Source: Vicia villosa (taxonomy: Eukaryota > Streptophyta > Magnoliopsida > Fabales > Fabaceae). Taken from it: 64,000 nt of DNA. Shown one piece after another: positions 22,996-33,707 of this stretch. The notes under the pieces were generated by a model, which had not been told where the DNA came from, did no database searches, and saw only the letters and a list, made by a program, of their open reading frames with translations. Every line of letters begins with the position of its first letter. Position 1 is the first letter of the stretch. The translations under genes and the position numbers were made by a program. The DNA lies in contig NW_026706244.1 in the NCBI RefSeq assembly GCF_029867415.1, positions 51,339 through 115,338 on the forward strand, read 5' to 3'.

Positions 22996-23319
22996 TTCGT
23001 TGTTTATGACACAGTTGGATAGTAATATATAAAAAACAAAATACCAAAACAGACCCATGCAAAGCGCGCCATAACTTCATCTTCTTCGTTTTGAAATTAT
23101 CTTTTTTTAGCTACGAAGTAGCCATGGATTTGATACGTTTTCAGTGGTAGCAATACCTGCAAATATCAAACTCCACCAATACGCGTGATAAACATAAACA
23201 ATAACCATGGTTCGCCTTAAAATTGGACCCTGAATACGATAGAATCATTCTTTCAACCTAATTTTTCCTATTATGAGAATCCCTAAATCTTAGATCAAGA
23301 ACCCTAACCATGGAAGGTC

Positions 23320-23324
23320 CTCGG
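23320..23324. repeat. Target site duplication CTCGG, left copy
   Basis: CTCGG lies directly before the LTR start TGTTAG; the identical right copy is at 31446-31450. It marks the integration site. Confidence 0.93.
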
Positions 23325-24515
23325 TGTTAGAACAAGATTTGTTCTTATCAATTATCTTAGTTTTGATGATAACAATAATATGAATTTTGCTTAAGATAAT
23401 ATGGTACTCTAATCCAATGCAATTTCCCTTTCAGGAAATATATATAAAGAGTACGCATAATTCAGCGCTCAGAAGTTGTGTCTCAAATGGTTCAGCATGC
23501 AACATCAGAACATGGTCTGGCAAGACATCAGAAGATGGTCGAAGCAGAATCAGAACATGGCATCAGAAGAACATGAGATCAGAAGAACTGAAGATCAGAA
23601 GATGGTATCACGCAACAGAAGCACTTCAAGATCAGAAGATCAGAAGATGCTATGCACCAAGCTGTTTTGACTCTGATGATATTCAAACGTCGTATTCACA
23701 AACATCAGATCAGAAGGAAGTACAGGTGGCAGACTACGCTGACTGACAAAAGGAACGTTAAAGCTACTAAAGGCAACGTCAGTAGACACAGCGTGAACAA
23801 GGCTCGAGGTAGTTGACAAAAGCGTATAACATTAAATGCAATGCTGTACGGAACACGCAAAGCATTAAATGCACTCAACGGTCATCTTCTCAACGCCTAT
23901 AAATATGAAGTTCTGATGAGAAGCAAGGTTACCAATTCTTAACAACTCTGAACGGAAATAAACTTGCTGAAACGCTATTCAATCAAAGCTTAGAATCTTC
24001 ATCAACTCACTACATTGCTGTTGTAATATCTTAGTGAGATTAAGCTTAAACGATAAGAGAAATATCACAGTTTGTGATTATAGCTTTTAAGAAGCATTTG
24101 TAAACTCTTGAATAGATTACATTAAGTTGTAAGGAACTAGAGTGATCGTGTGATCAGTATACTCTAGGAAGTCTTAGCAGTTGGCTGAGCAGTTTGTAAC
24201 TAGAGTGATCAGGTTGATCAGTAGACTCTAGAAAAGTCTTAGAAGTTGTCTAAGCAGTTGTTCCTGGAGTGATCAAGTTGTGATCAGAATACTCTAGAAG
24301 ACTTAGTCGTGGACTAAGTGGAAAACCATTGTAATCCGTGCGATTAGTGGATTAAATCCTCAGGTTGAGGTAAATCATCTCTGCGGGGGTGGACTGGAGT
24401 AGCTTCGTTAACAGCGAACCAGGATAAAAATAATTGTGCAATTTATTTTTATCGTCCAAGATTTAAAGTCACACTTATTCAATCCCCCCCTTTCTAAGTG
24501 TTTTTCTATCCTTCA
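23325..24515 (+). repeat. 5' LTR of Sirevirus B
   Basis: It runs from TGTTAGAAC to CTATCCTTCA. It contains CATTAAATGC repeats, a TATA-like CTATAAATATGAAG at 23897-23910, a likely leader after it, and repeated AGAGTGATCA/ACTCTAG motifs in the R-U5 part. Compared with the 3' LTR it differs at 23586 (A/C), 23618 (G/T) and 23991 (T/C). Confidence 0.95.
23897..23905 (+). promoter_or_regulatory. TATA box of the Sirevirus B LTR
   Basis: CCTATAAATA lies about 570 bp into the LTR and the same site is in the 3' LTR near 30827. Sirevirus A has CTATATAAATG at the equivalent place (about 4071). It is the likely promoter of the element RNA. Confidence 0.65.
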
Positions 24516-24517
24516 AT

Positions 24518-24529
24518 TGGCATCAGAGC
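24518..24529 (+). other. Primer binding site (initiator Met tRNA type)
   Basis: TGGCATCAGAGC follows the LTR by two bases. It differs by one base from TGGTATCAGAGC, the usual methionine initiator tRNA site of Ty1-copia elements. Confidence 0.85.
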
Positions 24530-24601
24530 GCCGGTTCTAAGGTGCAAGCACTTAACCGTGTTTAGAAAAGATTCAGGAAGAGAAAAACGCTTCAGTAAAA
24601 G

Positions 24602-26515
24602 ATGGTTGATGAAAGTGAAAAGTCTACACCTACACCTGCATCTACATCTGGCTCTGCTGAGCAATACAACGGTAACAATGGTTATACTAGACCGCCGGTA
24701 TTTGATGGTGAAAACTTTGAATACTGGAAAGATAAACTGGAAAGTTACTTTCTGGGTCTAGATGGTGATCTATGGGATCTTCTGATGGATGGTTACAAAC
24801 ATCCTGTAAATGCCAGAGGCGTAAAGCTGACAAGGCAAGAAATGGATGATGATCAGAAAAAGCTTTTCAGGAATCATCATAAATGCAGAACTGTTTTGCT
24901 GAATGCTATCTCTCATGCTGAGTATGAGAAGATATCTAACAGGGAAACGGCCTATGACATATATGAGTCCTTGAAAATGACTCATGAAGGAAATGCTCAA
25001 GTCAAGGAAACTAAAGCTCTAGCTTTAATCCAGAAGTATGAAGCCTTCAAGATGGAGGATGATGAAGACATTGAAAAGATGTTTTCAAGATTTCAAACTC
25101 TTACTGCTGGATTGAGAGTTCTTGACAAGGGATACACCAAGGCTGATCACGTAAAGAAGATCATCAGAAGCTTACCCAGAAGATGGGGTCCTATGGTGAC
25201 TGCATTCAAGATTGCAAAGAATCTGAATGAAGTTTCTCTGGAAGAGCTCATCAGTGCCTTGAGAAGTCATGAAATAGAGCTGGACGCAAATGAGCCTCAA
25301 AAGAAAGGTAAGTCTATTGCATTAAAATCTAATATCAAGAAATGCACTAACGCTTTTCAGGCCAGAGAAGAAGAAGAATCAGAATCTGAAGAAGAAGATG
25401 AACTATCCTTAATCTCCAGAAGGCTAAATCAACTCTGGAAGACCAAGCAAAGGAAGTTCAGAGGCTTCAGAAGTTCAAAGAAATTTGAATGTGGAGAATC
25501 TTCCGATGACAGAAGATTTGACAAGAAGAAAGTCATGTGCTATGAATGCAATGAGCCTGGACACTACAAGAACGAATGTCCAAATCTTCAGAAGGAAAGT
25601 CCCAAGAAAAAGTTTCATAAGAAGAAAGGTCTTATGGCAACCTGGGATGAGTCAGAAGATGATTCTGAAGACGAGCAGGCTAACTGTGCGCTGATGGCGA
25701 CAGAAGATGACGGATCAGAATCTACATCAGAATCAGATTCTGAAGAGGTATTTTCTGAACTTACTAGAGATGAGTTAGTTTCCGGTCTAACTGAACTTCT
25801 GGAACTCAAGTCTCAAATTAGTCTCAAATACAAAAAGCTAAAAAAGCAATTTGAATTTGAAACAAAGAAGCTTGAGTTGGAAAATTCTGAATTAAGAGAA
25901 AAACTTTTAAAATTATCCAATAATGTTGGATCTCCTTCTAATTCAGAAAAATCCACTCCTAGTCTAAACCATATTCTGAAAGAATATGATTTAAGTTTCA
26001 GGAAGTTCTTATCTAGAAGTATTGGCAGAAGTCAGCTAGCTTCTATGATATATGCCGTATCTGGAAACAAAAGAGTTGGCATTGGTTATGAGGGTGAAAC
26101 CCCATACAAACTTGAACCTGTTGATGAAATGAAACTCACATACAAGCCATTGTATGATCAGTTCAAGTATGGCCACTCTCATGATATTAGGCACACTTCA
26201 CATGCACAAAGTTTTCACATAACACACACCAAGAAGCATGTGACACAACCTAGGAAATATCATGAAACTCATATTAAAAATTATCATGCTGTTCCTCCTA
26301 TTGCTTATAATGTCAAACCCAAGTTCAATCAGAACTTGAGAAAATCTAACAAGAAAGGACCCAAGAAAATGTGGGTACCTAAGGATAAGATTATTCCTAT
26401 TGCAGATATCCTTGGCTGCAAGAAGGACAAAGCACAACATGTCATGGTACCTGGACTCTGGATGCTCACGACACATGACAGGAAGAAGGTCTATGTTCCA
26501 AGACCTGGTGCTTAA
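24602..26515 (+). CDS. gag: Sirevirus gag and start of protease linker
   Basis: Gag builds the particle. The frame is 637 codons from ATG 24602. A copia gag domain is at about residues 40-220 (FDGENFEYWKDKLESYFLG near the start). The zinc knuckle CYECNEPGHYKNEC is at 313-326. Acidic Ser/Glu-rich stretches follow, then a coiled-coil-like region (KKLKKQFEFETKKLELE). The protease catalytic motif is not in this frame: it is in the overlapping +1 frame, so gag and pol are separated by a frameshift at about 26440. It is open over its whole length and could still yield Gag protein. Confidence 0.9.
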   Translation: MVDESEKSTPTPASTSGSAEQYNGNNGYTRPPVFDGENFEYWKDKLESYFLGLDGDLWDLLMDGYKHPVNARGVKLTRQEMDDDQKKLFRNHHKCRTVLLNAISHAEYEKISNRETAYDIYESLKMTHEGNAQVKETKALALIQKYEAFKMEDDEDIEKMFSRFQTLTAGLRVLDKGYTKADHVKKIIRSLPRRWGPMVTAFKIAKNLNEVSLEELISALRSHEIELDANEPQKKGKSIALKSNIKKCTNAFQAREEEESESEEEDELSLISRRLNQLWKTKQRKFRGFRSSKKFECGESSDDRRFDKKKVMCYECNEPGHYKNECPNLQKESPKKKFHKKKGLMATWDESEDDSEDEQANCALMATEDDGSESTSESDSEEVFSELTRDELVSGLTELLELKSQISLKYKKLKKQFEFETKKLELENSELREKLLKLSNNVGSPSNSEKSTPSLNHILKEYDLSFRKFLSRSIGRSQLASMIYAVSGNKRVGIGYEGETPYKLEPVDEMKLTYKPLYDQFKYGHSHDIRHTSHAQSFHITHTKKHVTQPRKYHETHIKNYHAVPPIAYNVKPKFNQNLRKSNKKGPKKMWVPKDKIIPIADILGCKKDKAQHVMVPGLWMLTTHDRKKVYVPRPGA

Positions 26516-28145
26516 GTCTGGAGGAGAAGTCAAGTTTGGAGGAGATCAGAAGGGCAAGATAATTGGCTCTGGAACTATAAAGTCTGGTAACTCTCCTTCC
26601 ATTTCTAATGTACTTCTTGTAGAAGGATTAACTCATAACCTCTTATCTATCAGTCAATTAAGTGACAATGGTTATGATATAATCTTCAATCAAAAGTCTT
26701 GCAAGGCTGTATATCAGAAGGATGGCTCAATCCTATTTACAGGCAAGAGGAAGAACAACATTTATAAGACAGATCTGCAAGATCTTATGAGTCAGAAGGT
26801 GACTTGTCTTATGTCTGTTTCTGAAGAGCAGTGGGTCTGGCACAGAAGATTAGGTCATGTTAGTTTGAGAAAGATTTCTCAGATTAACAAACTGGATCTG
26901 GTCAGAGGACTCCCTAATCTGAAATTCAAATCAGATGCTCTTTGTGAAGCATGTCAAAAGGGCAAGTTCTCCAAACCTGCATTCAAGTCCAAGAATGTTG
27001 TTTCTACCTCAAGGCCATTAGAACTCTTGCACATTGATCTGTTTGGCCCAGTCAAAACAGCATCTGTCAGAGGGAAGAAATATGGATTAGTCATCGTAGA
27101 TGATTATAGCCGCTGGACATGGGTAAAATTCTTGAAACACAAGGATGAGACTCATTCAGTGTTCTTTGATTTCTGCATTCAGATTCAGTCTGAAAAAGAG
27201 TGTAAAATCATAAAGGTCAGAAGTGATCATGGTGGTGAATTTGAGAACAGATCCTTTGAAGAGTTCTTCAAAGAAAATGGTATTGCCCATGATTTCTCTT
27301 GTCCTAGAACTCCACAGCAAAATGGGGTTGTAGAACGAAAGAATAGGACTCTGCAAGAAATGGCCAGAACCATGATCAATGAAACCAATATGGCTAAGCA
27401 TTTCTGGGCAGAAGCAATAAACACTGCATGCTATATTCAGAATAGAATCTCTATCAGACCTATTCTAAATAAGACTCCCTATGAATTGTGGAAGAATAGA
27501 AAGCCCAACATTTCATATTTCCATCCTTTTGGATGTGTATGCTTTATTCTGAACACTAAAGATTATCTTGGTAAGTTTGATTCCAAAGCACAGAAATGTT
27601 TCCTTCTTGGATATTCTGAACGCTCAAAAGGCTACAGAGTATACAATACTGAAACATTGATTGTAGAAGAATCAATCAATATCAGGTTTGATGATAAGCT
27701 TGGTTCTGAAAAACCAAAGCAGTTTGATAATTTTGCAGATTGTGATATTGATATATCAGAAGTTGTTGAGCCAAGAAGCAACGCATCAGAAGCTGAGCTT
27801 CTCAGAAGCAAAGAATCTGAAGATCAAGTATCAGCTTCTCTGGAGGATCTAAGTATTTCTGAAGAACCATCTGTCAGAAGATCATCCAGACTCATCTCTG
27901 GTCATTCAGAAGATGTCATTCTTGGAAAGAAGGATGATCCAATCAGAACAAGAGCATTCCTTAAGAACAATGCAGGCTGTCAATTAGGTCTTGTATCTTT
28001 GATCGAGCCAACTTCTGTTGATCATGCTCTAGAAGATCCAGACTGGATAATTGCTATGCAAGAAGAACTGAATCAGTTTACAAGGAATGATGTTTGGGAT
28101 CTTGTTCCTAGACCAGATGGATTTAATATAATCGGGACAAAATAA
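26400..28145 (+). CDS. pol: Sirevirus protease and integrase, truncated before RT
   Basis: Protease and integrase of a copia polyprotein. The first residues up to about 26445 are out-of-frame overlap with gag; real homology starts at WYLDSGCSRHMTG, with the protease DSG at 19-21. Integrase follows with WHRRLGH and CEACQKGK (zinc-binding HHCC) and catalytic D213, D276 and E312, a DD35E spacing. The frame ends at a TAA right after IIGTK, where the next residue in Sirevirus A is the conserved Trp. RT and RNase H are deleted. The retained, apparently complete integrase motifs are notable in an element that cannot reverse transcribe. Confidence 0.92.
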   Translation: MQISLAARRTKHNMSWYLDSGCSRHMTGRRSMFQDLVLKSGGEVKFGGDQKGKIIGSGTIKSGNSPSISNVLLVEGLTHNLLSISQLSDNGYDIIFNQKSCKAVYQKDGSILFTGKRKNNIYKTDLQDLMSQKVTCLMSVSEEQWVWHRRLGHVSLRKISQINKLDLVRGLPNLKFKSDALCEACQKGKFSKPAFKSKNVVSTSRPLELLHIDLFGPVKTASVRGKKYGLVIVDDYSRWTWVKFLKHKDETHSVFFDFCIQIQSEKECKIIKVRSDHGGEFENRSFEEFFKENGIAHDFSCPRTPQQNGVVERKNRTLQEMARTMINETNMAKHFWAEAINTACYIQNRISIRPILNKTPYELWKNRKPNISYFHPFGCVCFILNTKDYLGKFDSKAQKCFLLGYSERSKGYRVYNTETLIVEESINIRFDDKLGSEKPKQFDNFADCDIDISEVVEPRSNASEAELLRSKESEDQVSASLEDLSISEEPSVRRSSRLISGHSEDVILGKKDDPIRTRAFLKNNAGCQLGLVSLIEPTSVDHALEDPDWIIAMQEELNQFTRNDVWDLVPRPDGFNIIGTK

Positions 28146-28175
28146 ATCTTCAGAAACAAGCCCAGAATGAGAAGA
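28140..28175 (+). other. RT-RNase H deletion junction
   Basis: CAGAAACAAGC (28151-28161) matches Sirevirus A at 23-33, and CCAGAATGAGAAGAT (28162-28176) matches it at 1398-1412. The roughly 1364 bp between are absent. The repeat shared at the breakpoints is only GC, so this looks like illegitimate recombination or template switching. Confidence 0.85.
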
Positions 28176-28176
28176 T

Positions 28177-28668
28177 AAGATACTCTTATATATAAGTATC
28201 TTCTGAAATGAAATTACTTTTATAAGAAGTTCTGGTTGAAATCAATTAGAAATTGTGATTCAGTTATTACTAACGTTTTATTGTCTAAGTTGATTCAGAA
28301 TCTCTTTAAAAGCAAGACAGCTATAACTGGCTATCCAGATGGTAAACACGTGTTCACTATTTCTGGACAAGCGTGCGTGCAGTTGAGGGGACGTCTACTT
28401 AGGTAACTGTGCAAATCACGTCTTTTGTCATTATTATCTCTCCTCACGTCACGTAACATTAAATGCTTTTCATCATTCGTTTCATTTTATTTTCCTTTTA
28501 AATTCTCTTCAAACTCTTCTCTTTCCCTCTCATCTCTCTCTATCTCTTTGCATTCCTCATCAAGTTTTTTTTTTTTTTCTCTCTCTCTTCCGTTTTCGTC
28601 TCTTGCTCAAATTTTTTTTAAAAAACCTAGCTCAAACCCAGCGTTCACCCTAAGCCTGTTGAAGATCT
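28177..28668 (+). other. Post-pol spacer of Sirevirus B
   Basis: This is noncoding and pyrimidine-rich, homologous to 1413-1880 of Sirevirus A. Both share CCAGATGGTAA with CACGTGT, and CACGTAACATTAAATGC. A (T)12 run is at about 28566-28577. Confidence 0.6.
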
Positions 28669-28911
28669 ATGACTCAAAGGCGACAGATCTCTGCATATCT
28701 CGGGATGGCTCTCCTAATACCTCTCAAGTCAGACCTCTTCTTTGATGTTGTTATCAACTTTCACCTGCTGGGAATGCTGTCTCTGGTAAAGATGGTGGAA
28801 GATCTGCATCAGAACCAAGTCTCCCTGACTCCTCGCCTGAAAGCCCGAGAAGCAGTCAATGAAGCGTTTCACTCCTTCATGGCATGCTGGCACAGACGTT
28901 GTCTTAGCTAG
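28669..28911 (+). pseudogene. Env-like ORF remnant of Sirevirus B
   Basis: An 80-codon frame (MTQRRQISAYLG...) overlaps sequence similar to the env-like remnant of Sirevirus A (CTCGGGATGGC; TCTTTGATGTTGTTATCAAC). Much of the region is deleted relative to A and the frames differ, so it is a decayed fragment. No membrane segment is visible. Confidence 0.4.
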
Positions 28912-29680
28912 GGTCCTAGGATTTGGTCTTTGTAGTTTCCTTTCCTTGTTGCATCTGTTTTCCTGCATTCCTGTCTTGTAAACCTTTTTGATTATCAATG
29001 AAAAAGTTTCTTTGATTTACATTCCAGTGATTTTATTTGTTTTTTTTTTTTTTTTTTGCATCTGAATCTTTTTAAATATTCTTTTTGATGTTATGACAAA
29101 AAGGGGGAGAAGATAAATGATAAATGATTTGATTAAATCTATCAGTTGCTGGGTAAAGGCTCCCACACATTCACTAACAAGAACTGCAAGTTCTATATGG
29201 TTTAAGTGTTTTGCAGGTACAGAGAAGTGAAGTGAATCTTCAGAAGCAAACACTAGAAGCAAAACCATAAATAAGAAGCGTTATTCTGTAAAAGGAATAA
29301 GCTCTTGGAAACTGAAGCAAGCTGAGTGCTGTCAAGCTTCAGAGATCAGAAGCAAGAAAGAAGAATGAATCAGAAGCACTGATAATAGAATTTGAATATC
29401 ATTGTCTATCCTGTTCTGACAAAATTCTATTTGCTCTGATACATATAATGTTATGGCTCTGATACATTATTTGCTCTGATACATTATTTCAGCCTATATG
29501 GCTCTGATACATATAATGTGTTCAAACATACATTTTATGTTCTAACTCGTTCATGCTGACTTTTGTCGTTTAGTTTTTGTTCTGTAACATTTCAGGATGT
29601 AGAGATGCTCTGATGATGCTCTGGTACATTCAACAATGTTCTGATACAAATCTAGCATGAAGTGATGTTGGTAGACATTC
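28912..29680 (+). other. Sirevirus B 3' noncoding region
   Basis: No gene. It holds a (T)n run at about 29039-29057, an extra purine tract ACAAAAAGGGGGAGA at 29096-29110, and repeats of GCTCTGATACAT (29430-29510). Confidence 0.6.
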
Positions 29681-30028
29681 AAAGTTCTGAAGCTATCCGA
29701 GGGAAGCAGAAATCAGAAGATGTGAATGTTCTAAAAGATCCAGAAAACTCAAGTTCTGAAGCTGTCCTGAATGGAAGCAGAAATCAGAAGCTGTGAATGT
29801 TCTGAAGATCAAAGAAATTCAAGTTCTGAAGCTGTCCTGAATGGAAGCAGAAGTCAGAAGCTGTGAATGTTCTGAAGATCAAAGAAATTCAAGTTCTGAA
29901 GCTGTCCACGATGGAAGCAGGAATCAGAAGCTGTGAGTGTTCTAAGGATCTAAAGAAATTCAAGTTCTGAAGCTGTCCAATGGAAGCAGAAGTCAGAAGC
30001 TATGAATTCTCTGAAGGCAGAAGCTTAT
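29681..30028 (+). repeat. 70-71-bp tandem repeat, about 5 units
   Basis: Units begin at AAGTTCTGAAGCT and include GTCCTGAATGGAAGCAG and GAAGCTGTGAATGTTCT. They are homologous to the 69-bp array of Sirevirus A but differ in copy number and phase, so arrays have expanded independently. Confidence 0.88.
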
Positions 30029-30090
30029 ATGATCGTCTCTACCGAAATAATCAGGGAAGTCTTTTATCAAAGTTCTTCGAGTATTTATTT

Positions 30091-30140
30091 CAGGGGGAGA
30101 TTATTTATCTCAGGGGGAGATTGTTAATCTCAGGGGGAGA
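30091..30140 (+). repeat. Three purine tracts spaced by 20 bp
   Basis: CAGGGGGAGA occurs at 30091, 30111 and 30131, with the same spacing as in Sirevirus A. Confidence 0.88.
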
Positions 30141-30240
30141 CATATTCATATGCTTATGCTATAGCTGTGTAATTTGTCTTTTGCCGTCTACTCTTTCTGA
30201 TCGCAAATTCATATCATTTATATATGTTTTTGTCATCATC

Positions 30241-30254
30241 AAAAAGGGGGAGAT
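30241..30254 (+). other. Polypurine tract of Sirevirus B
   Basis: AAAAAGGGGGAGAT lies directly before the 3' LTR and is identical to the tract in Sirevirus A. Confidence 0.92.
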
Positions 30255-31445
30255 TGTTAGAACAAGATTTGTTCTTATCAATTATCTTAGTTTTGATGAT
30301 AACAATAATATGAATTTTGCTTAAGATAATATGGTACTCTAATCCAATGCAATTTCCCTTTCAGGAAATATATATAAAGAGTACGCATAATTCAGCGCTC
30401 AGAAGTTGTGTCTCAAATGGTTCAGCATGCAACATCAGAACATGGTCTGGCAAGACATCAGAAGATGGTCGAAGCAGAATCAGAACATGGCATCAGAAGA
30501 ACATGAGATCAGAAGCACTGAAGATCAGAAGATGGTATCACGCAACATAAGCACTTCAAGATCAGAAGATCAGAAGATGCTATGCACCAAGCTGTTTTGA
30601 CTCTGATGATATTCAAACGTCGTATTCACAAACATCAGATCAGAAGGAAGTACAGGTGGCAGACTACGCTGACTGACAAAAGGAACGTTAAAGCTACTAA
30701 AGGCAACGTCAGTAGACACAGCGTGAACAAGGCTCGAGGTAGTTGACAAAAGCGTATAACATTAAATGCAATGCTGTACGGAACACGCAAAGCATTAAAT
30801 GCACTCAACGGTCATCTTCTCAACGCCTATAAATATGAAGTTCTGATGAGAAGCAAGGTTACCAATTCTTAACAACTCTGAACGGAAATAAACTTGCTGA
30901 AACGCTATTCAATCAAAGCTCAGAATCTTCATCAACTCACTACATTGCTGTTGTAATATCTTAGTGAGATTAAGCTTAAACGATAAGAGAAATATCACAG
31001 TTTGTGATTATAGCTTTTAAGAAGCATTTGTAAACTCTTGAATAGATTACATTAAGTTGTAAGGAACTAGAGTGATCGTGTGATCAGTATACTCTAGGAA
31101 GTCTTAGCAGTTGGCTGAGCAGTTTGTAACTAGAGTGATCAGGTTGATCAGTAGACTCTAGAAAAGTCTTAGAAGTTGTCTAAGCAGTTGTTCCTGGAGT
31201 GATCAAGTTGTGATCAGAATACTCTAGAAGACTTAGTCGTGGACTAAGTGGAAAACCATTGTAATCCGTGCGATTAGTGGATTAAATCCTCAGGTTGAGG
31301 TAAATCATCTCTGCGGGGGTGGACTGGAGTAGCTTCGTTAACAGCGAACCAGGATAAAAATAATTGTGCAATTTATTTTTATCGTCCAAGATTTAAAGTC
31401 ACACTTATTCAATCCCCCCCTTTCTAAGTGTTTTTCTATCCTTCA
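30255..31445 (+). repeat. 3' LTR of Sirevirus B
   Basis: 1191 bp, three substitutions relative to the 5' LTR and no indels. It ends CTATCCTTCA before CTCGG. Confidence 0.95.
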
Positions 31446-31450
31446 CTCGG
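31446..31450. repeat. Target site duplication CTCGG, right copy
   Basis: Identical to 23320-23324. The Ogre solo LTR sequence resumes at 31451. Confidence 0.93.
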
Positions 31451-32884
31451 ATTTGTCAAATATGTATTCAAAACGCATTAAACATGTATGCATATATGAA
31501 TTCGATGCAAAGATATTTCAAGACAAACCGAGGGTATGGGAGAGTGATTCTGAACGCTGCAGCCTTGGAGAATGATTGAGAAACCTTCAATGATATCCCA
31601 GGAATGTATTTGAATTCTCAAAATGCCTTGAATCGATCCCTCTCTCCAAAAACGATTTTGACTTTTCTTGAGTTTTTTAAGAGTTGGTTAGGGTTCCTCT
31701 GGCTACAGAATTCGTGAAACCTTATGCATGAGGTTTTGCCAACATATATAGATGGAATTAGGTTGATAGTTTTGGACCAAATCCTTTTGAATCAAGCAAT
31801 TGGAAATTGATTGGAAATTATCTTTAAATCTTTCTAAATTAGCACAATTTCAATCTTTTTTCCATCAATTTGCTTTGCACGAATTTTATTGATTGAGAGG
31901 AATATATTGATTGATTTCTTGACTTAAAATCAAAGCAAAATCATATCTTTCATTAATTTATTATTTTATATAATTAAATCATGATTTAAATGAGTAAAAA
32001 CCATAAAATAATTAATAAAAATAATATAAAATAGAAAGATTGGATGAAAAGAAAATAGGCCCATTTAGAAATATTTGGAGTTTTGGACCTTTTCTCTTCA
32101 TGCATACCCTTGAAAATAGGTGAACTTGTGCACCTTGCCATTTCTTCATATTTCAACATTTTTTAAATATCTTTGACTTTTTAGAAACCTTGAAGAGTCC
32201 TCTAATCAATGCTTTTGGTCCCATGTCAAAATAGTTTTCCATGCTCCTTGTATGCTCTTTTGAAAAAAATGACTTTTGGTTGACTTTCAAAAAGGACCTA
32301 TAATTTTTTGCTCCATATCTCTCAAATGAAGCATTTTTAGACTTGGCATGTGAAAGACAAAATTGTAGAGATTTCAATTTCCTTCAAAATGAGATTTATA
32401 TGGGAAATTTCTGATGTTCCATGTGGAAGTTATGGCTGGTCAAAGTTCAGTTGACTTTCTCCTATAAAAACCCTAATTTAGAAACTTTTGGATTTATTGA
32501 TTTCTGATCTTTTCTTGATGAACCATGACCAATCCTTGATCAAATGGTGAATGATACTTCAATATAAGGTTGTTGATAAAAAATCAGGAATTTTGACTGT
32601 ACTTTGACCACAGTTGACTTTTAGGTCAAACTAGTCGACTGTTGACTTTCTGAGCAATTAAGTGGTCAATCCTTGGAATTAAGATCTGAATTTTGTTATA
32701 GAGATAGTTTGAAACATCATAAGCCATATGATATGCCTTGGAGCCTTTGGTTCATTGATTTTCTTCAGGAAACCACAAACCCTAGTTTCTTGAGCCTTTG
32801 TTTAGGAGGGATGTCTTTGAGTCTTGAACTTTGATAGGAGTTTGATTTAAGAGAAATAGGATGGGCAAATTTTGGGGTATGACA

Positions 32885-33707
32885 CTATGCAAAAATTTGT
32901 TTACAAGAAATGTCAAGCAATCTAACCCTACAAACCCTATGTTTGATGTTAATACCTGCATTTCTCTTCCCTTGATATAATTTTGATCAAGTCACCTAAC
33001 AAACACCAATTGGTACACTGTCTCGCGCTACTCCTTTTCAAGAAACCACCGTTCTTCAAAGCTTTCACTCGGTTGAATTCAAATTGTGAGTTATTGTCAC
33101 CCAAGACTACCAATTGATTCACCATCTCACGCCAGTCCTTTGCAACAACCGCCCGTTCTTCAAAGCTCTTCACCTGATTGAATCCAATTGTGTAACTCTT
33201 ATTGAAAAACCCTAAATTAACACCTTGATCTTGGAATAAAAAACACTCACAGGTTTTTTTGATGAAACCCCCTATGATTCTCAATTCAACCTTAGGTTAC
33301 AACCAACCTAAATTGAACGTTACCAACCAAGTCTAAATGGCACCCAAACAATGAATGATTATGTATACTTTGTTTGTTTGTATGCATAGATGAGAGGTCA
33401 AGGATGATGATCAATCTTAGTATTTGTTTATAGTTTCATCAATTCAAAATGATACATGTATGGTGTATTTATAATGGTGCAAGTTGGAGGCAAAAGGGAA
33501 ACCTAAAAACGTGAAAAAAAAATGCAATTTTTCTGAAAAATAGTAGCATGTGTCGACACATATAAGTCATGTGTCAACCTGTATTAATGCATATGCCGAC
33601 CTGTATCAGGTTATGAGTTGACACATAAAAACAAAAACTACAAGCTTTAAAACTACAACAGATGTGTTGACCTGAAATTTGTATGTGTCGAAACATATAA
33701 GTAATTT
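32885..33707. other. Intergenic sequence with a 104-bp duplication
   Basis: No gene is supported. A direct duplication has units at 33007-33110 and 33111-33214 (CAATTGGTACACTGTCTCGCG against CAATTGATTCACCATCTCACG; CGTTCTTCAAAGCT in both). The stretch 33545-33700 has repeated TGTGTCGACACAT-like phrases and may be a decayed LTR. Confidence 0.5.

Larger units (their letters stand above)
23325..31445 (+). mobile_element. Complete young Sirevirus B (8121 bp), lacking RT and RNase H
   Basis: Two 1191-bp LTRs (23325-24515 and 30255-31445) differ at only three positions. The element is flanked by the perfect 5-bp duplication CTCGG (23320-23324 and 31446-31450). PBS, gag, protease, integrase, env-like remnant, tandem repeats and polypurine tract are in Sirevirus order. 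Pol stops at the beginning of RT and about 1.36 kb is missing compared with Sirevirus A. The element cannot move by itself but moved very recently, so it must have used enzymes from a relative. It is inserted in the Ogre solo LTR. Confidence 0.95.
21073..32884 (-). mobile_element. Solo LTR of an Ogre-family element, split by Sirevirus B
   Basis: The two parts, 21073-23324 and 31451-32884, make 3686 bp. On the - strand it starts TGTCATACCCCAAAATTTGCCC (32884), close to the Ogre A LTR start. Its other end (21073) shares the GAGTCGCCACCGACTTTTATTTTATCC stretch (positions 21119-21145) with Ogre A at 10905-10931. No PBS follows at 21072, so it is a solo LTR. Flanks CTGTG (21068-21072) and CTATG (32885-32889) fit a 5-bp duplication with one change. 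Related to Ogre A but lacking its promoter region. Confidence 0.8.

Noticed and set aside
23387..23746. Open frames inside Sirevirus LTRs (also 30317-30550)
   Set aside because: They are short, differ between LTR copies by changes that ignore codons, and lie around repeated CAGAAGATCAGAAG sequence. I consider them chance frames.
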